A DNA stretch of 10,789 nucleotides from an uncultured Eubacterium sp. (GTDB lineage Bacteria; Bacillota; Clostridia; Lachnospirales; Lachnospiraceae), in NCBI GenBank assembly GCA_946611445.1, contig CAMODP010000053.1, positions 1-10,789 on the forward strand. The letters run 5' to 3'. This document shows, in pieces, positions 6,493 to 10,789 of this stretch. Numbering within the stretch: the first letter of the stretch is position 1; each line of letters opens with the position of its first letter. The notes under the pieces are model-generated. The model searched no databases. It was not told the origin of the DNA and was given only the letters and a program-made list of their open reading frames with translations. The position numbers and the translations under genes were made by a program.

Positions 6493-7599
6493 TCAGTCAG
6501 ACAGGTCACTGTCCGGTGTGATCCACACATCCCATCCCGCAAAGGCTTCCCGCGTCTCCCGCTGGACCTCCTGCAGTAAAGCCATCCTGTCCGCGGCATC
6601 AAAGCTGATCACGATATCATACTTCATCGTGTGTGTTTCCGGATCCATGTAAAATCCATGCAGCTGCAGGACTTCCGGATGTCCGGCAAGGATCTCGCGG
6701 ACTTTCTTCTCAGCTTCTTCCGTCCGGCTGTCTCCGGCATTCCGGGAATAGACCGATATGCCGGTCATGATAATACCTGTGTCCGCAAACACTTTCTCGG
6801 TGATCTGACGCTCCAGACTGTCAAGCTCTCTGGCCGTCATGTCGGCAGCCACCTCGATATGCGCGGAACCCAGAAGCTTCTCCGGGCCGTAGTTGTGGAC
6901 CACAAGGTCAAATACGCCATGAACCTCAGGGAATGTGAGAACCGACTTTCTGACACGCTCCGCCACATCACTGTCCACGCGCTCTCCCAGAATTTCGCTG
7001 ATCGTGTCACGCAGCATCTCAAAGCCGGATTTGATAATTACGACAGAGATAACCGCGCCCAGCCATGCCTCCAGGGAAAGACCGGTAAACAGATAAATCA
7101 GGGCTGCAGCCAGTGTGGATGCCGAAATGATGGAATCAAACAAGGCGTCGCTTCCGGACGCGATCAGAGAATCGGAATCCACCTTCTGTCCCTGGCGTTT
7201 CACATATGTGCCCAGCAGGATCTTTACGACGACCGCGACGGCAATGATGATCAGGGCAACCGGTGAATAATCCGGTGTTTCCGGATGAATGATTTTCTTC
7301 ACGGATTCCACCAGAGATGTGATGCCGGCGTACAGAACAATAACCGAAACCACCGACGCGCTCAGATACTCGATGCGTCCGTACCCCAGCGGATGCTCCC
7401 TGTCCGGTTCCTTTGCCGCCAGCCTGGTGCCGATGATCGTGATCAGCGATGAAAGAGAATCGCTGAGGTTGTTTACAGCGTCCAGTACGACGGCCACCGA
7501 ATGGGACAGCAGTCCGACAGCGGCCTTAAAAGCCGCCAGCAAAACGTTTGTAACAATGCCTATGATACTTGTCCGAACAATTATCTTCCCTCTGTCCAT
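6493..7599 (-). CDS. Cation diffusion facilitator (CDF) metal exporter, Mn-type motifs, duplicated C-terminal domain
   Basis: CDF-family divalent metal/proton antiporter of 368 residues (PF01545 plus C-terminal dimerisation domain), expected to export metal across the membrane. Six membrane helices lie at about 11-31, 33-60, 79-100, 113-132, 148-171 and 176-196. The metal site reads NxxxD in helix 2 (N43, D47) and DxxxD in helix 5 (D151, D155), where Zn-type CDFs have HxxxD; Asn/Asp sites are associated with Mn2+ members such as MntE, so Mn2+ is the best guess, not proven. The first C-terminal domain covers about 212-287. Residues about 297-366 repeat its pattern (VRKSVLTFPEVHGVFDLVV against VREILAGHPEVLQLHGFYM), making the protein longer than the usual 290-320. 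An AGGAG lies about 15 bases before the ATG, rather far. The gene is 97 bp downstream of the MarR-type regulator and 37 bp before the permease. Confidence 0.92.
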   Translation of the reverse strand: MDRGKIIVRTSIIGIVTNVLLAAFKAAVGLLSHSVAVVLDAVNNLSDSLSSLITIIGTRLAAKEPDREHPLGYGRIEYLSASVVSVIVLYAGITSLVESVKKIIHPETPDYSPVALIIIAVAVVVKILLGTYVKRQGQKVDSDSLIASGSDALFDSIISASTLAAALIYLFTGLSLEAWLGAVISVVIIKSGFEMLRDTISEILGERVDSDVAERVRKSVLTFPEVHGVFDLVVHNYGPEKLLGSAHIEVAADMTARELDSLERQITEKVFADTGIIMTGISVYSRNAGDSRTEEAEKKVREILAGHPEVLQLHGFYMDPETHTMKYDIVISFDAADRMALLQEVQRETREAFAGWDVWITPDSDLSD

Positions 7600-7696
7600 A
7601 TTTCTGTGTCAAATCTCCTGTCAGTATGCAGTTCTCTGTACCATAGTCATTTTGCATGCCCCGCATCCTGTTTCTGCATATCCTGCTTGTTAAGAC

Positions 7697-8137
7697 TCAC
7701 TGCACGGGCATGTCCAGGATTCTGTAAAGCAGGGAGTACAGAGCCCCTGACTCCTCCCCTGACAGCCGGACGCAGCTGCCGACCTTCATCGGAATATCAC
7801 GGACCTTTTCCTTCATCTCAATTCCCTTTTCGGTCAGCCGTATAATGACACGCCGCTCATCCTCGCGGCAGCGTTCCCTGGTCATATACCCTTCCTTCTC
7901 CATCTTCTTCAGCAGAGGGGTAAGTGTGCCGCTGTCCAGACGAAGTTTCTCACAGATCTCTCCCACTGTCACCCCGTCCTTTTCCCAGAGCACCATAAAC
8001 ACGATATACTGTGTATATGTCAGTCCGAGCGGCCGCAGATACGGAGAATAAAAACCGGTCACCTTTCTGGCAGCAGCGTAGAGCGGAAAACAAAGTTGAT
8101 TACCGAGCTTTAATGCTTCATCCGAATTGTATTCCAT
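7697..8137 (-). CDS. MarR-family regulator, OhrR-like peroxide/thiol sensor
   Basis: Cytoplasmic dimeric winged-helix repressor of 146 residues. The N-terminal segment LGNQLCFPLYAAARK matches the OhrR sensing region: C16 corresponds to the reactive Cys15 of Bacillus subtilis OhrR, and Y30 and Y41 match its partner tyrosines 29 and 40 with the same offset of one. The wing-helix region is TVGEICEKLRLDSGTLTPLLKKMEKEGYMTRERCREDERR (57-96), with the DERR wing motif. A further cysteine, C122, lies near where two-Cys OhrR proteins have their resolving cysteine; C62 and C90 are also present. It probably represses its own promoter (inverted repeats overlapping the -10 box) and, by position, the CDF, permease and FAD genes downstream. 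No ohr peroxidase gene is in the window, so another oxidant or thiol-reactive ligand is possible. AAGGG lies 11 bases before the ATG. Confidence 0.88.
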   Translation of the reverse strand: MEYNSDEALKLGNQLCFPLYAAARKVTGFYSPYLRPLGLTYTQYIVFMVLWEKDGVTVGEICEKLRLDSGTLTPLLKKMEKEGYMTRERCREDERRVIIRLTEKGIEMKEKVRDIPMKVGSCVRLSGEESGALYSLLYRILDMPVQ

Positions 8138-8163
8138 GTGTTTTTACACCCTTTCATTTAATT

Positions 8164-8203
8164 TTGCGCAATTATATTGTAGTGTCTTTTCAAAAAAAGT
8201 CAA
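8164..8203 (-). promoter_or_regulatory. Promoter and probable operator of the MarR-type regulator
   Basis: On the minus strand TTGACT (8203-8198) and TACAAT (8181-8176) are separated by 16 bp, with a second candidate -10 TATAAT at 8176-8171. Overlapping the -10 are the inverted repeat CAATTATATTG (8169-8179, in plus orientation) and the adjacent palindrome TTGCGCAA (8164-8171). CAAT...ATTG arms resemble OhrR/MarR operators (TACAATT-AATTGTA), suggesting autorepression. The site could also touch the divergent flavoprotein gene. Confidence 0.6.
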
Positions 8204-8371
8204 GAACCTGTTGTTCTGTTCCGCATCTATAGCATAGAAAGCCTTGCGCGGACTCTGCTTTGCATAGTAAAATATAGAAGATTACTGCAGCCAGAGTACG
8301 GATCCCTCCGCGGAATAAGCCGCAGACGGGTGTAAGTACCATACAGGATTTCCTGATACGGGAGGGCAACT
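8204..8371 (+). promoter_or_regulatory. Leader region of the iron-sulfur flavoprotein gene
   Basis: This is the plus-strand upstream region of the gene at 8372. The best promoter candidate is weak: TTGCGC (8244-8249) and TAAAAT (8268-8273) with an 18-bp spacer. A small inverted repeat CAGGA-TT-TCCTG (8344-8355) sits just before a strong GGGAGGG ribosome binding site (8360-8366), 5 bases from the ATG. No known riboswitch fold was recognised. Confidence 0.3.
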
Positions 8372-10210
8372 ATGAGCAAACTGAAGGTTCTGCCAACCGC
8401 GAATGCGGATACGCGGCTGGCCGATTACATGGAACGCTTTTCCAGAAGAATTGAAGCCACGCCGCCGGGCATCTGCCCGATCGCCGTCCAGCTGACGCTC
8501 CTGCAGTCCGGCGGCATACAGACCTGCGGCAAGTGCGTGCCCTGCCGGGACGGCATTCCGCAGCTGGCCCGCCTGCTGGAGCAGGTGCTGAACTGCGAGG
8601 CAGATGAGTCTGTCCTGCCGCAGATCCGTTCCCTGGCAGAGATGATCCGGGACACGGCTGACTGCGCCATCGGCTATGAAGCGGCCCAGGCTGTCCTGGA
8701 CGGTCTGGACACCTTTGCGGATGAATATGACAGCCACATCCATGCACACACCTGCCCTGCAGGTGAGCAGCAGAGTCTGCCGTGCGAAGCTTTCTGCCCG
8801 GCTCATGTCAACGTCCCGGCCTACATCGCCCTTACTGCGGAGGGGGATTACGCCGGCGCCATCAACATGATCCGCAAGGACAACCCTTTCCCCACAGCCT
8901 GCGCGCTGATCTGCGAGCATCCCTGTGAGGAGAGATGCCGCAGGACCCTGATTGACGCACCGGTCAATATCCGCGGCATCAAGAAGTTTGCCGTTGACCA
9001 GCTGGCAGCAGACAAGGTGCCGACACCGCCGCGCGGCGCGGATACCGGCCGGAAAATCGCCATTGTAGGCGGCGGGCCGAGCGGCCTCACCTGTGCCTAT
9101 TTCCTGGCGCTCATGGGCCACAAAGCTGTCGTTTTTGAGGAGAAAAAACAGCTGGGCGGCATGCTCCGCTACGGCATACCGGCTTACCGCTTCCCCAGAG
9201 AGCGTCTGGACGAAGATATCCGGGCCATCCTGAATGTCGGAAATATCGAAGTGAAGTACGAGACCCGCGTCGGCACAGAAGAGATGAAAAAGCTGGCCGC
9301 GGAATATGACGCCGTCTATGTCGCCATAGGCGCGCACACAGGCAAGACACTCCGCATGGACAACGTGGACGCGGAAGGCGTCAGCTCCGCCGTAGACCTG
9401 CTCCGCAGGATCGGCGACGGCGACTATCCCGATTTTTCAGGGAAAAAGGTAGCTGTCGTCGGCGGCGGAAACGTAGCTATGGACTGCGCGCGGACATCCA
9501 TGCGCGCCGGGGCGGATGAAGTCACTGTAGTGTACCGCCGCCGCCAGGAGGATATGACAGCCCTTCCCAGCGAAGTGGAAAGTGCCATAGCAGAGGGCAT
9601 TGAGATGATTACGCTGGAAGCGCCGGTCGGCATCGACGTGGACGAATCCGGCCACTGCACGGCGCTCATAACCCAGCCGCAGATGATCGGCGCTGTCAGG
9701 GGCGGACGTCCCGCACCGGTCAATGCCGCCAAACCGCAGAACCGGATCGAGGCAGATATCATCCTCATTGCGGTCGGACAGGACATCGTCAGCAAGCCGT
9801 TCGAGGAATTCGGCATGCAGGCAGACCGCGGCTGCTTCAAGGCAGATGAATACCTGCGCGCCGCCGGATATGAAAACATCTTTACAGGCGGTGACTGCCA
9901 GACAGGTCCGCTGACGGTCATCCGGGCGATCGGCGCCGGAAAAGTCGCCGCCCGCAACATCGATGATTATCTGGGCTACAGTCACAAACTGGACTGCGGC
10001 GTGGAAGTGCCGCTTCCGAAGACGAATGACCGGACCCGGAAAGGGCGTGTCAATATCACGGAGAGGCCTGCCCGCATCCGCAAGCACGATTTCCTGGGTG
10101 TAGAGACCGAGATGAGTCTGGAAGAAGCCCAACAGGAATGCGGCCGCTGCCTGCGCTGCGATCACTTCGGCTGCGGCGTGCTGACCGGCGGACGGATCCA
10201 GTATGACTGA
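8372..10210 (+). CDS. GltD-like FAD/NAD(P) oxidoreductase with N-terminal NuoF-type 4Fe-4S segment
   Basis: Predicted soluble iron-sulfur flavoprotein of 612 residues that passes electrons between NAD(P)H, FAD and Fe-S clusters. Parts in order: residues about 30-115 resemble the C-terminal 4Fe-4S domain of NuoF/HydB (C52-x2-C55-x2-C58 in TCGKCVPCRDG, fourth Cys C98 in DCAIG), without the FMN/NADH part. Residues about 135-215 form a GltD/DPD-type domain with two cluster motifs (C138-x3-C142P; C177-x3-C181-x3-C185-x3-C189). An FAD Rossmann motif IAIVGGGPSGL is at 229-239, an NAD(P) motif VAVVGGGNVAMDCA at 360-373, and a C-terminal FAD contact at IFTGGDCQTGP (503-513). The tail has C590-x2-C593-x2-C596-x4-C601. 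The body matches glutamate synthase small subunit and NfnB-type proteins, but no large GltB subunit is here. It overlaps the mobA start by 8 bases, pointing to a molybdoenzyme partner such as formate dehydrogenase; that is inference. Confidence 0.9.
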   Translation: MSKLKVLPTANADTRLADYMERFSRRIEATPPGICPIAVQLTLLQSGGIQTCGKCVPCRDGIPQLARLLEQVLNCEADESVLPQIRSLAEMIRDTADCAIGYEAAQAVLDGLDTFADEYDSHIHAHTCPAGEQQSLPCEAFCPAHVNVPAYIALTAEGDYAGAINMIRKDNPFPTACALICEHPCEERCRRTLIDAPVNIRGIKKFAVDQLAADKVPTPPRGADTGRKIAIVGGGPSGLTCAYFLALMGHKAVVFEEKKQLGGMLRYGIPAYRFPRERLDEDIRAILNVGNIEVKYETRVGTEEMKKLAAEYDAVYVAIGAHTGKTLRMDNVDAEGVSSAVDLLRRIGDGDYPDFSGKKVAVVGGGNVAMDCARTSMRAGADEVTVVYRRRQEDMTALPSEVESAIAEGIEMITLEAPVGIDVDESGHCTALITQPQMIGAVRGGRPAPVNAAKPQNRIEADIILIAVGQDIVSKPFEEFGMQADRGCFKADEYLRAAGYENIFTGGDCQTGPLTVIRAIGAGKVAARNIDDYLGYSHKLDCGVEVPLPKTNDRTRKGRVNITERPARIRKHDFLGVETEMSLEEAQQECGRCLRCDHFGCGVLTGGRIQYD

Positions 10211-10789
10211 AAACATGAGAAAAGCATCCGCGGCAGCCGGAGCCGGTACCATGGATGCTCTGATCCTGGCCGGAGGAAAAAGCTCCCGCATGGGCGGCAG
10301 GCACAAAGGGAGCCTCCTCTACCAGGGCGCCAGTCTTACCGGACGCATGGCCCGGGAACTGGAAAAAATGACTGAAAACATCTATATTTCCTACGGTCAG
10401 ACAATGCACCGGGATACCTCCGTCGGTACCCCGGTGCAAGATATTTTTCCCGGCTGCGGACCGATGAGCGGCCTGCACGCAGGTCTTCTGGCCAGCCGGG
10501 CGGATCTCGTCCTGACCGCCCCCTGCGACATGCCTCTGCTCACCGCCGCGTATTACGAATACCTGCTGCAGTACATCACAGATCCGCAGACAGACGCGGT
10601 CGTCCCCTGCAGCGGCGGACGCCCGGAACCCCTCGCAGCCATCTACCGCCCATCCTGCAGCCGCATCTTCGAGGCACAGCTCCGGACCGGCCAATACCGC
10701 ATCCGCGCGGCGCTGGACCGCATGCGCGTCGTATACCCGGATCTGTCAGAAAACGAAACGCTGTCTGCCATGCTGGTCAATGTCAATTC
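10203..10789 (+). CDS. mobA: Molybdenum cofactor guanylyltransferase MobA-like, 3' truncated by window end
   Basis: Nucleotidyltransferase that joins GMP (or another nucleotide) to molybdopterin to give the dinucleotide cofactor of molybdoenzymes; cytoplasmic, NTP_transf_3 family. About 195 codons are visible, with no stop before the window ends. Motifs: ALILAGGKSSRMGG (19-32, nucleotide loop), K at 35, DIFPGCGPMSGLHAGL (about 79-94), TAPCDMPLL (104-112, with the metal-binding Asp), and GRPEPLAAIYR (about 138-148). The Asp usually preceding the loop lysine (RMGxDK) is His here (GGRHKG). Three in-frame starts exist: 10203 (overlaps the flavoprotein stop by 8 bases), 10215 and 10251; the last, MDALILAGG, best matches the usual family N-terminus, while 10203 gives the tight overlap. 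None has a strong ribosome binding site, so translation is probably coupled. A MobA-like cytidylyl or uncharacterised molybdenum-hydroxylase maturation enzyme is possible. Confidence 0.85.
   Translation, partial: MTENMRKASAAAGAGTMDALILAGGKSSRMGGRHKGSLLYQGASLTGRMARELEKMTENIYISYGQTMHRDTSVGTPVQDIFPGCGPMSGLHAGLLASRADLVLTAPCDMPLLTAAYYEYLLQYITDPQTDAVVPCSGGRPEPLAAIYRPSCSRIFEAQLRTGQYRIRAALDRMRVVYPDLSENETLSAMLVNVN

Noticed and set aside
7600..7696. Possible Mn-sensing (yybP-ykoY) riboswitch before the CDF gene
   Set aside because: The 97-base gap is short and I see neither the conserved loops nor a terminator stem; only a GCATGC palindrome (7654-7659) and weak repeats are present.
8204..8371. Possible molybdenum-cofactor riboswitch before the flavoprotein gene
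   Set aside because: Only one small inverted repeat is visible; no fold like the known Moco element could be drawn by eye.
8282..9337. 351-codon minus-strand open frame opposite the iron-sulfur flavoprotein
   Set aside because: Shadow frame caused by GC-rich third positions; the opposite strand has clear cluster and nucleotide-binding motifs.
9437..10694. Minus-strand open frames at 9437-10306 and 10056-10694
   Set aside because: Both are antisense to the flavoprotein and mobA and show no family features.

Overview
The window looks like chromosomal DNA of an anaerobic, gut-type Firmicute, most likely a Lachnospiraceae-like Clostridia member. This is inferred from strong AGGAGG-type ribosome binding sites, TTGACA/TATAAT-type promoters, a moderately GC-rich base composition (judged by eye), and the gene families present. 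These include a chromosomal TraX-like acetyltransferase, a DUF4163/DUF3298 secreted protein, a COG2509 flavoprotein, an OhrR-like MarR regulator, and a GltD-like iron-sulfur flavoprotein next to mobA. I see no rRNA, tRNA, insertion sequence, phage gene or CRISPR array.

Layout from left to right: (1) a Cof-type HAD phosphatase on the minus strand (40-936); (2) a divergent leader of about 155 bp with two related hairpins, one of which looks like a minus-strand terminator; (3) a TraX-family membrane protein on the plus strand (1093-1800); (4) a convergent secreted DUF4163/DUF3298 protein on the minus strand (1855-3405) with a strong, possibly double promoter; (5) a gene-free stretch of about 350 bp ending in a good terminator; (6) a four-gene minus-strand cluster, read as MarR/OhrR-like regulator (8137-7697), CDF metal exporter (7599-6493), AI-2E-family permease (6455-5127) and COG2509 FAD dehydrogenase (5130-3760); (7) a divergent intergenic region; (8) on the plus strand, a 612-residue iron-sulfur flavoprotein (8372-10210) that joins a NuoF-type 4Fe-4S segment to a GltD-like body, overlapping the start of mobA (10203 to the window end, truncated).

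The minus-strand cluster behaves like one transcription unit. It has a promoter with an overlapping inverted repeat just upstream of the regulator, gaps of 97 and 37 bp, an ATGA overlap between the last two genes, and an intrinsic terminator 7 bp after the last stop. The regulator carries the peroxide-sensing cysteine and both partner tyrosines of OhrR, but no ohr gene is present. The cluster therefore suggests thiol/redox control of metal export (probably Mn2+ by motif), a permease and a flavoprotein.

The plus-strand pair suggests molybdoenzyme biology. The flavoprotein has the makings of an electron-transfer subunit and the next gene makes the molybdenum dinucleotide cofactor. A formate dehydrogenase or other molybdoenzyme may lie just beyond the window, but this cannot be seen here.
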